Origin: JBPCIX01 sp051005875
GTDB taxonomy: Bacteria > Actinomycetota > CADDZG01 > JAHWKV01
Length of the DNA stretch: 64,000 bases
Direction: 5' to 3'
Assembly: GCA_051005875.1 (NCBI GenBank)
Contig: JBPCIX010000013.1
Location: forward strand, 1-64,000
Within the stretch, counting starts at the first letter, position 1; each line of letters begins with the position of its first letter. A program made the translations under genes and the position numbers. Under the pieces are notes generated by a model. It worked only from the letters and a program-made list of their open reading frames with translations, was not told the DNA's origin and ran no database searches. Positions 21,462 to 29,241 of this stretch are shown piece by piece.

Positions 21462-21860
21462 ATGACAATGACAGATCCAATCGCCGATATGCTCAGCCGA
21501 ATTCGGAATGCCACCACGGCATCCCACGATTCACTCGATGTCCCCGCATCTAAGCAAAAGCTGGCAATTGCCCGCCTTTTGAAGGAAGAAGGCTACATCG
21601 AGGAGTTCGAGACTACCCCCGGCAACCCCGGAGAGTTGATCCGCATTACTTTGAAGTACGCCGCCGATAGGTCGAAGACAATCCACGGGCTGAGAAGAAT
21701 CTCGAAGCCGGGCCTGAGGGTGTATGCAAGAGCCAACGAGATTCCAAAGGTACTCGGTGGCATGGGAGTGCCGATTATTTCAACATCCGCCGGGATGATG
21801 ACCGGTAAACGCGCCTCGCGCGAAAAACTCGGCGGCGAAGTAATTGCCTTCGTCTGGTGA
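21462..21860 (+). CDS. rpsH: 30S ribosomal protein S8
   Basis: A 132-residue 16S rRNA-binding protein. DPIADMLSRIRNA at the N terminus and GVPIISTSAGMMTGKRA near the end are diagnostic. In some bacteria it autoregulates the spc operon; no such site could be recognised here. Overlaps rplF by four bases. Confidence 0.98.
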   Translation: MTMTDPIADMLSRIRNATTASHDSLDVPASKQKLAIARLLKEEGYIEEFETTPGNPGELIRITLKYAADRSKTIHGLRRISKPGLRVYARANEIPKVLGGMGVPIISTSAGMMTGKRASREKLGGEVIAFVW

Positions 21861-22393
21861 GTAGAATCGGAAGGGCCCCCATAGCAGTGCCGGCCGGAGT
21901 GGAAATTGACCTTAAGCCGGGCCATGTCCGCGTCAAAGGGCCTAAGGGCACGCTTGAACGGACCCTGCCCGAAGAAATGTCCCTTTCTCAGCAGGACGGG
22001 CAGATTCTAGTTACGCGGCCCACCGATTCTGGCCCTCATCGATCTTTGCACGGCCTCACTCGAACCCTCGTGGCAAATATGGTCGACGGCGTCACGCAGG
22101 GCTTTGAAAAACAACTGGAAATCCATGGGGTCGGCTACCGAGCCACGCTTAAGGGCGCCGGGCTTGAACTCACCCTGGGCTACTCGCACTTGATCGAGTA
22201 TCCTGCTCCTAACGGCATAAGTTTTGAAGTTCCCGTGCCGACGCGGATCACGGTCCGTGGAACGGACAAGCAACTCGTCGGGCAAGTCGCCGCAGAGATC
22301 AGAGCCTTGCGCAAACCCGATCCCTACAAGCAAAAGGGTGTGCGTTACGCGGGCGAACATATTAGGAAGAAAGCAGGAAAGACGGCCAAATGA
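21857..22393 (+). CDS. rplF: 50S ribosomal protein L6
   Basis: A 178-residue protein near the factor-binding site. MSRIGRAPIAVPAGVEI, GVTQGFEKQLEIHGVGYRA and the C-terminal YKQKGVRYAGEHIRKKAGK are complete. GTG start overlapping rpsH. Confidence 0.98.
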   Translation: MSRIGRAPIAVPAGVEIDLKPGHVRVKGPKGTLERTLPEEMSLSQQDGQILVTRPTDSGPHRSLHGLTRTLVANMVDGVTQGFEKQLEIHGVGYRATLKGAGLELTLGYSHLIEYPAPNGISFEVPVPTRITVRGTDKQLVGQVAAEIRALRKPDPYKQKGVRYAGEHIRKKAGKTAK

Positions 22394-22746
22394 AGAACAC
22401 CTCGAAAGCAAGGCAGATTCGTCACCGGCGGGTTCGCAAGCGGATCTCTGGATCTGCAGAACGTCCGCGCCTGGCCGTGTTTCGCAGCAACCGTCATCTG
22501 TACGCGCAATTGATCAACGATCTGGACGGCCGCACTATTGTTTCAGCCTCGACCATGGATCCGGCCCTGAAATCCAACGACAAGAACGCCACATCCGACG
22601 CAGCCGTCAAGGTGGGCAAGTTGGTCGCCGAACGGGCTCTTGAAAAAGGCGTGAAGACCGTAGTCTTCGACCGGGGCGGCTTTAGGTTCCACGGGCGGAT
22701 CAAGGCTCTTGCCGATGCCGCCCGCGAGCAAGGTCTGTCCTTTTGA
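22390..22746 (+). CDS. rplR: 50S ribosomal protein L18
   Basis: A 118-residue 5S rRNA-binding protein. RVRKRISGSAERPRLAVFRS and FDRGGFRFHGRIKALADAARE match the family. Overlaps its neighbours on both sides by four bases. Confidence 0.97.
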   Translation: MKNTSKARQIRHRRVRKRISGSAERPRLAVFRSNRHLYAQLINDLDGRTIVSASTMDPALKSNDKNATSDAAVKVGKLVAERALEKGVKTVVFDRGGFRFHGRIKALADAAREQGLSF

Positions 22747-23600
22747 CCCCAGATGCAGACGCACCCGCGGAAACAATTATTCCCGTAACCGAGGCCCCTG
22801 CGGCGGCCGAAGCACCATCGGTTCCCCCCCCCTCCACGGTCCCCCCGGCCCCCCCGGCTAAAGCTCCGGGCCGACCCGGAGCTGAGCCTGGGCGAGGTGG
22901 CGGCGGCGGGCGCGGCGGCGGTGGCGGCGGCGGTGGCGGCGGTGGCGGCTACCGAGGTGGCGGCGGCGGCGCTGGAGGGTATCGGGGCGGTGGCGGTGGC
23001 GGCGGTGGCCAAGGCGGGCCTCGTCAAGGCCGTCGTAATTCCAACAATCGAGGTCGTGACGACGACCGCGGCGGCTACATCGAAAGAATTGTCGGGCGTC
23101 CTCGCCGTGTGGCCAAGGTCTCGAAGGGAGGCCGTAGATTCTCCTTCAGCGCATTGGCCGTGGTTGGCGACGGCGCCGGCCGGGTCGGCGTGGGACAGGG
23201 CAAAGCCCGCGAAGTTCCCTCTTCGATCCAAAAGGCCACCGAAACAGCTCGCCGCGAGATGTTCAAGGTGCCGATGATCGGCGCAACCATTCCTCACACA
23301 GTCATCGGCGAGGCATCGGGCGCCCGGGTACTCCTCAAGCCAGCGTCTCCGGGAACCGGCGTCATTGCAGGCGGCCCGGTTCGAGCCGTCATCGAGGCAG
23401 CAGGAATCAAAGATATCCTCTCGAAGTCGCTCGGATCTTCCAATCCCATTAACATCGTCAACGCAACCGTTCAAGGTTTGAAGGCCTTGGAGCATCCCGA
23501 TGCGGTAGCGCTTCGGCGGGGCAAGGACGTTAAGGATGTGGCGCCCGGCTATTTGTTGAAACCTGCAACCCTTCCAATAGCCGGCCCGATTGAGGGCTAG
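22743..23600 (+). CDS. rpsE: 30S ribosomal protein S5 with long RGG-type N-terminal extension
   Basis: Residues from about 115 onward are a normal S5 (YIERIVGRPRRVAKVSKGGR, FKVPMIGATIPHTVIGEASG, LGSSNPINIVNATVQGL), which helps maintain decoding fidelity. The preceding part is Ala/Pro-rich for about 45 residues and then almost pure glycine with interspersed Arg and Tyr (RGGGG, YRGGGG) from about 50 to 95. The total of 285 residues compares with roughly 165-220 usually. TTG start overlapping rplR; the next ATG would remove the whole S5 N-terminal domain, so the extension is genuinely in frame. Confidence 0.95.
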   Translation: MTPDADAPAETIIPVTEAPAAAEAPSVPPPSTVPPAPPAKAPGRPGAEPGRGGGGGRGGGGGGGGGGGGYRGGGGGAGGYRGGGGGGGGQGGPRQGRRNSNNRGRDDDRGGYIERIVGRPRRVAKVSKGGRRFSFSALAVVGDGAGRVGVGQGKAREVPSSIQKATETARREMFKVPMIGATIPHTVIGEASGARVLLKPASPGTGVIAGGPVRAVIEAAGIKDILSKSLGSSNPINIVNATVQGLKALEHPDAVALRRGKDVKDVAPGYLLKPATLPIAGPIEG

Positions 23601-23607
23601 GAGCACC

Positions 23608-23838
23608 ATGGATCAAATTAAGGTCACTCAAATAAAGAGCGCAGTGTCGCGACAAAAAGATCAGGGCCGAACTCTTAAGGCTTTGGGGCTAAGACGCATT
23701 CATGACTCGGTCGAGGTGGCTGCCAAGCCCGAAATCATGGGAATGGTCAACAAAGTCATCCACCTGGTTAAAGTCGAGCTGGTTAAGGTCGAGCAGGTTA
23801 AAGTCGAGCAGGTTAAAGTCGAGGCGGCGGGCAAATGA
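23608..23838 (+). CDS. rpmD: 50S ribosomal protein L30 with VKVE repeat tail
   Basis: The first 55 residues are a normal L30 (KVTQIKSAVSRQKDQGRTL, LGLRRIHDSVEV). After residue 50 a tail of four 5-residue repeats (VKVEL, VKVEQ, VKVEQ, VKVEA) follows, encoded by a 15-bp tandem repeat at about 23768-23827. ATG 23608 is chosen over the upstream ATG 23590 because L30 begins at this position. Overlaps rplO by four bases. Confidence 0.92.
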   Translation: MDQIKVTQIKSAVSRQKDQGRTLKALGLRRIHDSVEVAAKPEIMGMVNKVIHLVKVELVKVEQVKVEQVKVEAAGK

Positions 23839-24305
23839 GGATCCACGATCTAGCTCCCCCTGCGGGCTCAACCAAGACTCCTATTCGGCCGGGCAGAGGC
23901 CGGGCAGGCCGGCGCGGAAAAACAGCCGGGCGCGGCACAAAAGGGGCTAAGGCCCGGGGCCAGATACCGGCCGGCTATGAAGGTGGGCAAATGCCTTTGC
24001 ACATGCGCCTTCCGAAGCTTCCCGGCTTTCGTAACTTCAACCGGGTCGAATTTACGGTGGTCAACCTCGATAGGCTCGAGCAATTTTCCGCCGACTCGGT
24101 GATCGACGCCGCGGCGCTGCGCGCCAAAGGCCTGGTCAAAAAGAAGGGTCCCATCAAGATCCTGGGCACAGGCGAAATAACCAAGCCGCTTCAGGTCCAG
24201 GCAAACGCATTTAGCTCGGCCGCCGTTACGAAAATCGAGGCGGCAGGCGGGTCGGCCCAAGTAATCGCTTCCCCTGGAAGCGCAACACCTCCCGCCGGGG
24301 GATAA
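23835..24305 (+). CDS. rplO: 50S ribosomal protein L15
   Basis: A 156-residue late-assembly protein. The Gly/Arg-rich N terminus (RPGRGRAGRRGKTAGRGTKG) and PLHMRLPKLPGFRN are typical. Ends ten bases before secY, as in most spc operons. Confidence 0.96.
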   Translation: MRIHDLAPPAGSTKTPIRPGRGRAGRRGKTAGRGTKGAKARGQIPAGYEGGQMPLHMRLPKLPGFRNFNRVEFTVVNLDRLEQFSADSVIDAAALRAKGLVKKKGPIKILGTGEITKPLQVQANAFSSAAVTKIEAAGGSAQVIASPGSATPPAGG

Positions 24306-24314
24306 TACCCGCCA

Positions 24315-25601
24315 ATGCTTGCAGCAATAAAAAACGCCTTTAAGATTCCGGATCTTCGAAAGAAGATCTTCTTTACGATTTTTATCATCATCATTTTCCG
24401 AATCGGGGCGTTCCTACCCGCCCCCGGTGTTGACGCTGCGGCGGCACGCAAGCTTGCCAACTCGTCGGACAACCTGATCAGACTGCTCAATCTGTTCTCG
24501 GGCGGCGCCCTTACTTCCCTCGCGGTGTTCGCTCTGGGGATCATGCCTTACATAACATCGAGCATCATCATGCAACTGCTGACGGTGGTAATCCCCAAGC
24601 TCGAGGCATGGCAAAAAGAGGGTGAGACGGGCACCAAGAAAATCACCCAGTGGACGCGGTACCTGACTATTAGCCTGGCGGTCATGCAGTCAACCGGGGT
24701 TGTATTTCTGGCGCACAGGGGCGGTTTTAAGGACAGTGCAAACCAGGCGGTCGATTTGATCCATCCATTTACTCCCGGCAGGGTGGCGCTCATTGTCCTG
24801 ACGCTCACCGCTGGCACCGCGTTAGTTATGTGGCTGGGCGAGCTGATTACTCAAAGGGGCATCGGGAACGGAATGTCTATCTTGATCTTTACAAGCGTTG
24901 TGTCGGCATTGCCTGCGCAGGGCGGCGACATTTTGGTTCAACTTGGGCCGATCTGGTTCTCGGTCATTATCGCCCTTGCAATTGCGATTATCGTGGGGAT
25001 AGTCATAGTGGAACAAGGTCAGCGGCGAATCCCTGTGCAGTATGCAAAGCGAGTTGTCGGCAGGAAAATGATGGGTGGAGGCTCAACCTACATTCCCCTC
25101 AAGGTGAACCAGTCGGGAGTTATACCAATCATCTTTGCTTCGAGCGTCTTGTACTTCCCAGCGCTACTTGTCACCGTGGTTCAATGGAAGCCTCTACGTA
25201 ACTTGATCGAAAATCATCTCGCCAACCAGGCGTCCCCCGTTCACATAATTCTGTACGGATTGTTGGTGATTGGGTTTGCCTACTTTTACACCGCGATTGC
25301 CTTTGACCCGCTGAAAGTGGCCGACGACATGAAGAAGTACGGAGGCTTTATTCCGGGGATCCGGCCCGGACGAGCAACAGCCGAGCATCTCAACTACATT
25401 TTGGCCCGCATCACCTTGCCCGGCGCTTTGTTCATCGCGTCAATAGCAATCCTTCCCTCGATAGCCCTTGCGACGTTGCAGGTCAGATCTCTGCCCTTCG
25501 GCGGAACATCCGTTCTGATTACGGTCGGGGTTGCCCTCGAAATGATGAAGCAGTTGGAATCCCAACTGATGATGCGCCACTACGAAGGCTTTTTGTCATA
25601 G
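24315..25601 (+). CDS. secY: Preprotein translocase subunit SecY
   Basis: The 428-residue channel of the Sec translocon, with ten predicted membrane helices. RIGAFLPAPGVD, the plug region, GIMPYITSSIIMQLLTVV and the cytosolic loop GGSTYIPLKVNQSGVIPIIFASS are characteristic. Exports proteins such as the lipoproteins and M23 peptidase predicted elsewhere in the window. Confidence 0.98.
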   Translation: MLAAIKNAFKIPDLRKKIFFTIFIIIIFRIGAFLPAPGVDAAAARKLANSSDNLIRLLNLFSGGALTSLAVFALGIMPYITSSIIMQLLTVVIPKLEAWQKEGETGTKKITQWTRYLTISLAVMQSTGVVFLAHRGGFKDSANQAVDLIHPFTPGRVALIVLTLTAGTALVMWLGELITQRGIGNGMSILIFTSVVSALPAQGGDILVQLGPIWFSVIIALAIAIIVGIVIVEQGQRRIPVQYAKRVVGRKMMGGGSTYIPLKVNQSGVIPIIFASSVLYFPALLVTVVQWKPLRNLIENHLANQASPVHIILYGLLVIGFAYFYTAIAFDPLKVADDMKKYGGFIPGIRPGRATAEHLNYILARITLPGALFIASIAILPSIALATLQVRSLPFGGTSVLITVGVALEMMKQLESQLMMRHYEGFLS

Positions 25602-25641
25602 TGGCTTCCTGCCGCGCTTCTTCGCCGCAACTGCACTGACG

Positions 25642-26283
25642 ATGAGGCTCGTCTTCCTGGGCCCCCCTGGGGCCGGCAAAGGCACACAGGCATACCGGCT
25701 GACCCGGCATTTCAATCTCCTGCATGTGGCCACGGGCGACATGCTTAGGCGTGCCGTCGAAAGCGGAACGACTCTTGGGCTTCACATGAAGGAAATTATG
25801 GATTCGGGCGACCTTGTCCCCGATGAACTGACGAACCAACTCGTGGGCGAGGCAATCTCATCCGACGAGGCGGCGAAAGGTTTCATCCTTGACGGATATC
25901 CTCGAAATGTGGTGCAAGCGGAAGCGTTAGAAAGCACGCTATCGTCAACCGGGGCCCGGCTCGACAATGTAGTCCGCTTTATGGTCAAGGGCCCTGAAAT
26001 TGCAGCCCGGCTTGCCGGCCGAAGAGTTTGCCCGGTCTGCAAGTCGCTCTATCACATCCAAACCCACCCACCGAAAGTAAAATGGGTTTGCGACAACGAG
26101 GGGGCCGAACTTGTTCAAAGACCCGACGACCAGGAGGAGACTATATTGCGCCGTCTTGAGGTTTACGGACAAAAGACCCGGCCGCTTTTCGATTTCTATG
26201 CGGCGATCAAGCTGCTGACGGATATGGACGCCATGGGCTCTGAGGACGAAGTATTCGGGCGCCTGCTCACCGCAATTAAGTAA
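25642..26283 (+). CDS. adk: Adenylate kinase
   Basis: A 213-residue enzyme interconverting ATP, ADP and AMP. P-loop GPPGAGKGTQA, the AMP site (ATGDMLRRAV), GFILDGYPRN and a LID domain with CPVC and a later single Cys (VCDNEGAELVQRPDD). The LID looks like the long form with only part of the usual four-Cys zinc site. Standard place between secY and map. Confidence 0.97.
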   Translation: MRLVFLGPPGAGKGTQAYRLTRHFNLLHVATGDMLRRAVESGTTLGLHMKEIMDSGDLVPDELTNQLVGEAISSDEAAKGFILDGYPRNVVQAEALESTLSSTGARLDNVVRFMVKGPEIAARLAGRRVCPVCKSLYHIQTHPPKVKWVCDNEGAELVQRPDDQEETILRRLEVYGQKTRPLFDFYAAIKLLTDMDAMGSEDEVFGRLLTAIK

Positions 26284-26299
26284 GGACCGGCAGGTCTGA

Positions 26300-27049
26300 G
26301 TGATAATTCGTAAGACCCCCGAACAAATCCAGGCCATGCGCCGGGCCGGGCGCGCGCTGGCCGAGGTTTACAAGGACCTCGAGCAGGCCGTCAAGCCGGG
26401 GGCAAATGTCCTTGAACTCGATAAGCTCGTTGAAAGATCTATTCGCCTGCGGGGGGCCACGCCCTCTTTTCTTGGGTATCGCGGGTTCCCGGCAAGCATA
26501 TGCGCCTCGGTTAACGATGTCGTGGTGCATGGCATCCCGACCGACAGGGCCTTGCAAGAGGGCGACATATTTTCGGCTGACCTCGGCCTGATACTCGAAG
26601 GCTGGCACGCCGACTGCGCCCGAACCTACCCTGTAGGAAAAATCGAAGCCGAGACCGCGCGCTTGTTGACCGTCACCGACCAGTCCCTGGCCGCTGGTAT
26701 CGAGCAATGCCGCCCCGGTAACCACATGACGGACATCTCACACGCGATACAAACGGTGGTCGAAGCTGCCGGATTCAGCATAGTAAGGGAGTACGCAGGG
26801 CACCAAATAGGCCGCCAGTTGCATGAAGGCGACATTTGGGTGTCGAATTTCGGCACTCCCGGCAAGGGTCCCAAACTCCAGCCCGGAATGGTGTTCGCCA
26901 TCGAGCCGATGGTAAACGCCGGCGGCTGGCAAACAAGGGTGCTCGACGACGGTTGGACGGTAGTAACCGAGGACGGAAGCCTCTCGGCGCATTTTGAGCA
27001 CACCGTCGCCATAACCGCAGAAGGCCCGCTGGTCCTCACCGCGGCCTAG
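26300..27049 (+). CDS. map: Methionine aminopeptidase, type I
   Basis: A 249-residue dinuclear metalloprotease that removes the initiator methionine. Metal ligands are visible in SADLG, DCARTYP, the AGHQIG histidine, AIEPM and the final FEHTVAIT. AGHQIGRQLHE replaces the more usual GHGIG by GHQIG. GTG start. Confidence 0.97.
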   Translation: MIIRKTPEQIQAMRRAGRALAEVYKDLEQAVKPGANVLELDKLVERSIRLRGATPSFLGYRGFPASICASVNDVVVHGIPTDRALQEGDIFSADLGLILEGWHADCARTYPVGKIEAETARLLTVTDQSLAAGIEQCRPGNHMTDISHAIQTVVEAAGFSIVREYAGHQIGRQLHEGDIWVSNFGTPGKGPKLQPGMVFAIEPMVNAGGWQTRVLDDGWTVVTEDGSLSAHFEHTVAITAEGPLVLTAA

Positions 27050-27131
27050 TCCACTAGTGTCGTTAGAGGGGCGGCTGGCGGCGCTGGATTTTGGCGGCGT
27101 GAACCGCCCGGCCCACGGGCACGAGCCTGGA

Positions 27132-27140
27132 TGGTATAGT
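27132..27140 (+). promoter_or_regulatory. Possible extended -10 promoter ahead of infA
   Basis: TGGTATAGT fits an extended -10 (TGn-TATAAT class). No good -35 is seen 17 bases upstream, which is tolerated for extended -10 promoters. It lies in the 200-bp gap between map and infA; nothing else was seen in that gap. Confidence 0.4.
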
Positions 27141-27249
27141 AATTCGTCCGGGCAAACGCCCCTTTTGCTTGCGCGCAAAGGACGATTAATCGGAATCAGC
27201 ACCGCGATGTTACTACTTCGCGGTTCTCGCTCGGTGTCAATGGAGGTAA

Positions 27250-27492
27250 ATGGCAACAAAGGATACGTCCGGCAAGGAAGCCGCTATTCGGGTGGAAGGT
27301 ACTGTTATAGAGCCGCTGCCTAATGCGATGTTCCGCGTCGAGATTCCGGGCGGTCACCGGGTGTTGGCTCATATCGGCGGAAAAATGCGAATGAACTACA
27401 TTCGGGTGCTTCCGGGAGACCGAGTCGAGGTTGAGATGTCGCCTTACGATTTGACCAGAGGTCGTATCGTCTGGCTTTTCAGGAACAAGTGA
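27250..27492 (+). CDS. infA: Translation initiation factor IF-1
   Basis: An 80-residue OB-fold protein that occupies the A site during initiation. EAAIRVEGTVIEPLPNAMF, GHRVLAHIGGKMRMNYIRV and the C-terminal DLTRGRIVWLFRNK are complete. Confidence 0.98.
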   Translation: MATKDTSGKEAAIRVEGTVIEPLPNAMFRVEIPGGHRVLAHIGGKMRMNYIRVLPGDRVEVEMSPYDLTRGRIVWLFRNK

Positions 27493-27514
27493 GAATTCTT
27501 AAAGAAAGAAGCAA

Positions 27515-27628
27515 ATGAAAGTTAGGCCGAGCGTCAAAAAAATGTGTGAGAAGTGCAAGATAGTTCGTCGCCACGGCACCGTGCGCGTAATTTGCACCAA
27601 TCCGCGTCATAAGCAAAGGCAGGGCTAA
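27515..27628 (+). CDS. rpmJ: 50S ribosomal protein L36, zinc-binding type
   Basis: A 37-residue protein read directly from the sequence: MKVRPSVKKMCEKCK followed by VICTNPRHKQRQG. Three cysteines and a histidine form the zinc ribbon of the standard form. It lies in the usual position between infA and rpsM. A structured repeat element starts two bases after its stop. Confidence 0.96.
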   Translation: MKVRPSVKKMCEKCKIVRRHGTVRVICTNPRHKQRQG

Positions 27629-27630
27629 AT

Positions 27631-27741
27631 GGTCCAGAACGCCCCTGCATCCCCGATCGCGGTGTTTATCAGGCGCTTGCGTGCACAGCACGCGGCGCAC
27701 CTTCGCGCCTTGCGCTCGGGGCGCAGGAACGTTCTGGGTCC
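27631..27741 (+). repeat. Structured intergenic element, copy C (after rpmJ)
   Basis: The outer arms 27631-27656 and 27716-27741 pair with few mismatches (GGTCCAGAACG on the left, CGTTCTGGGTCC on the right; TGC/GCA and CCCCGA/TCGGGG further in). The core CGCTTGCGTGCACAGCACGC then GGCGCACCTTCGCGCCTTGC is nearly identical to copy B. The inner hairpin is GCGTGC-ACA-GCACGC. Confidence 0.7.
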
Positions 27742-27751
27742 GGAAGGGACC
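27737..27751 (+). promoter_or_regulatory. Hairpin over the rpsM ribosome binding site
   Basis: GGTCC (27737-27741) pairs with GGACC (27747-27751), enclosing GGAAG. The purine-rich GGAAGGG that must serve as the Shine-Dalgarno for rpsM (ATG 27754) lies within loop and stem, so initiation could be regulated by folding. It overlaps the end of element C. Confidence 0.4.
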
Positions 27752-27753
27752 AA

Positions 27754-28134
27754 ATGGCGCGCGTAGCTGGAGTAGACCTTCCTCGCGAGAAGCGGCTTGA
27801 GGTTGCTCTTACTTATATTTTTGGGATTGGGCCCACTCGGTCCGGCTTAATTACCAAGGGCGCCATGGTCGATGCCAACACCCGAGTCAGAGACCTTTCC
27901 GATGACGAAGTGGTGCGCCTCAGAGGATTCATCGAAAGCAACTATCAAATCGAGGGCGACCTTCGTCGCGAAGAAACTCAAAATATTAAGCGCAAGGTTG
28001 AAATCGCCTGCTACCAGGGCATTCGGCACCGCAGAGGCCTTCCGGTTCATGGGCAAAGGACGCACACGAATGCCCGGACCCGCAAGGGCCCCAAGAAGAC
28101 AGTCGGCGCAAAACGCAAGAAGGGGATCAAGTAA
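27754..28134 (+). CDS. rpsM: 30S ribosomal protein S13
   Basis: A 126-residue head protein that contacts the P-site tRNA and the bridge to the 50S. MARVAGVDLPREKRLEVALTY, GIGPTRS and RHRRGLPVHGQRTHTNARTRKG are typical. First gene of the alpha operon. Confidence 0.98.
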   Translation: MARVAGVDLPREKRLEVALTYIFGIGPTRSGLITKGAMVDANTRVRDLSDDEVVRLRGFIESNYQIEGDLRREETQNIKRKVEIACYQGIRHRRGLPVHGQRTHTNARTRKGPKKTVGAKRKKGIK

Positions 28135-28137
28135 CCA

Positions 28138-28524
28138 ATGCCTAAGCCGAAAAAAGCAAAGAAGAAGGAAAAGAAGAATATTCCCCATGGCCAGGCTCAC
28201 ATCAAGTCGACCTTTAACAACACGATTGTTTCGATCACCGACCTCGAAGGCAATTCCCTTGCGTGGGCGTCGGCGGGAAATGTCGGCTTCAAGGGATCCA
28301 GGAAGTCCACCCCTTTTGCAGCCCAGCTTGCAGCCGAATCCGCCAGTCGCAAAGCGCAGGAGCACGGCGTTCGCAAGGTTGACGTTTACGTCAAGGGCCC
28401 CGGCTCAGGCCGCGAGACCGCCATTCGATCGCTGCAGGCCTCGGGCCTCGAGATCCTGGGAATAGTGGATCACACTCCGGTCCCCCACAACGGCTGCCGC
28501 CCTCGCAAACGGCGCAGAGTATGA
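28138..28524 (+). CDS. rpsK: 30S ribosomal protein S11
   Basis: A 128-residue platform protein. GQAHIKSTFNNTIVSITD, KGSRKSTPFAAQLAAE and the C-terminal DHTPVPHNGCRPRKRRRV are diagnostic. Three bases separate it from rpsM. Confidence 0.98.
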   Translation: MPKPKKAKKKEKKNIPHGQAHIKSTFNNTIVSITDLEGNSLAWASAGNVGFKGSRKSTPFAAQLAAESASRKAQEHGVRKVDVYVKGPGSGRETAIRSLQASGLEILGIVDHTPVPHNGCRPRKRRRV

Positions 28525-28534
28525 GGACTATTTA

Positions 28535-29161
28535 ATGCCCAACCAAGCTGAATCTGTTTGCCGGCTTTGCCGGCGTGAGCGAATGAAGTTGTTTCTCAAA
28601 GGAACCCGCTGCGAGGGGCCCAAGTGCGCAATTGAGCGCCGGCCGTATCCTCCGGGCGAACATGGCCGCGGGCGAATCAAAGAGAGCGAGTACTTGCTTC
28701 AGCTCCGCGAGAAGCAAAAGGCGCGCCGCATTTATCGAATTCGCGAAAAGCAGTTCCGCGGGTACTACGAGCGGGCGACCCGGGCCAAGGGCATCACCGG
28801 CACCAAGCTGCTTCAGTTACTCGAGTCGAGGCTCGACAACGTCGTCTACCGGGGCGGGCTGAGCATGAGCCGCGACCAGGCCCGGCAATTCGTGAATCAC
28901 GGCCATTTTCAGGTCAACGGCAAAAAGGTTGACATCCCCTCTTATCAGGTAAAACCCGATGACGTCGTCGAGGTGCGGCCGCGTTCGCGCTCCGTCGGCA
29001 GAATCGTTGAATCGGCTGCTTACGCGGCCGGAAGATCGATCCCCGACTGGCTAAGGCTTGAGCCGGGTGAGCTGCGCATAAGCATCGTTCAAGAACCAAC
29101 CCGCGAACTGATTGACGTTCCGGTCCAAGAACAACTGATTGTCGAGCTGTACAGCAAGTAG
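28535..29161 (+). CDS. rpsD: 30S ribosomal protein S4, zinc-binding type
   Basis: A 208-residue primary assembly protein. Cys9, Cys12, Cys26 and Cys31 form the N-terminal zinc site of the C+ form. The S4 RNA-binding domain (LESRLDNVVYRGGLSMSRDQ, VNHGHFQVNGKKVDIPS) follows. S4 autoregulates the alpha operon in some bacteria. Confidence 0.98.
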   Translation: MPNQAESVCRLCRRERMKLFLKGTRCEGPKCAIERRPYPPGEHGRGRIKESEYLLQLREKQKARRIYRIREKQFRGYYERATRAKGITGTKLLQLLESRLDNVVYRGGLSMSRDQARQFVNHGHFQVNGKKVDIPSYQVKPDDVVEVRPRSRSVGRIVESAAYAAGRSIPDWLRLEPGELRISIVQEPTRELIDVPVQEQLIVELYSK

Positions 29162-29241
29162 CGCCACTTTTCGCATCTGAAAAGGGCCACCGTTGGCGGA
29201 TTCAGGACGCTAACGGTAAAGAAAACTAGAAGGAGACAGAT

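Noticed and set aside
22494..23609. 371-aa open frame antisense to rplR and rpsE
   Set aside because: Its Ala/Thr-rich region is the complement of the Gly/Arg tract of S5; no ribosome site or family match.
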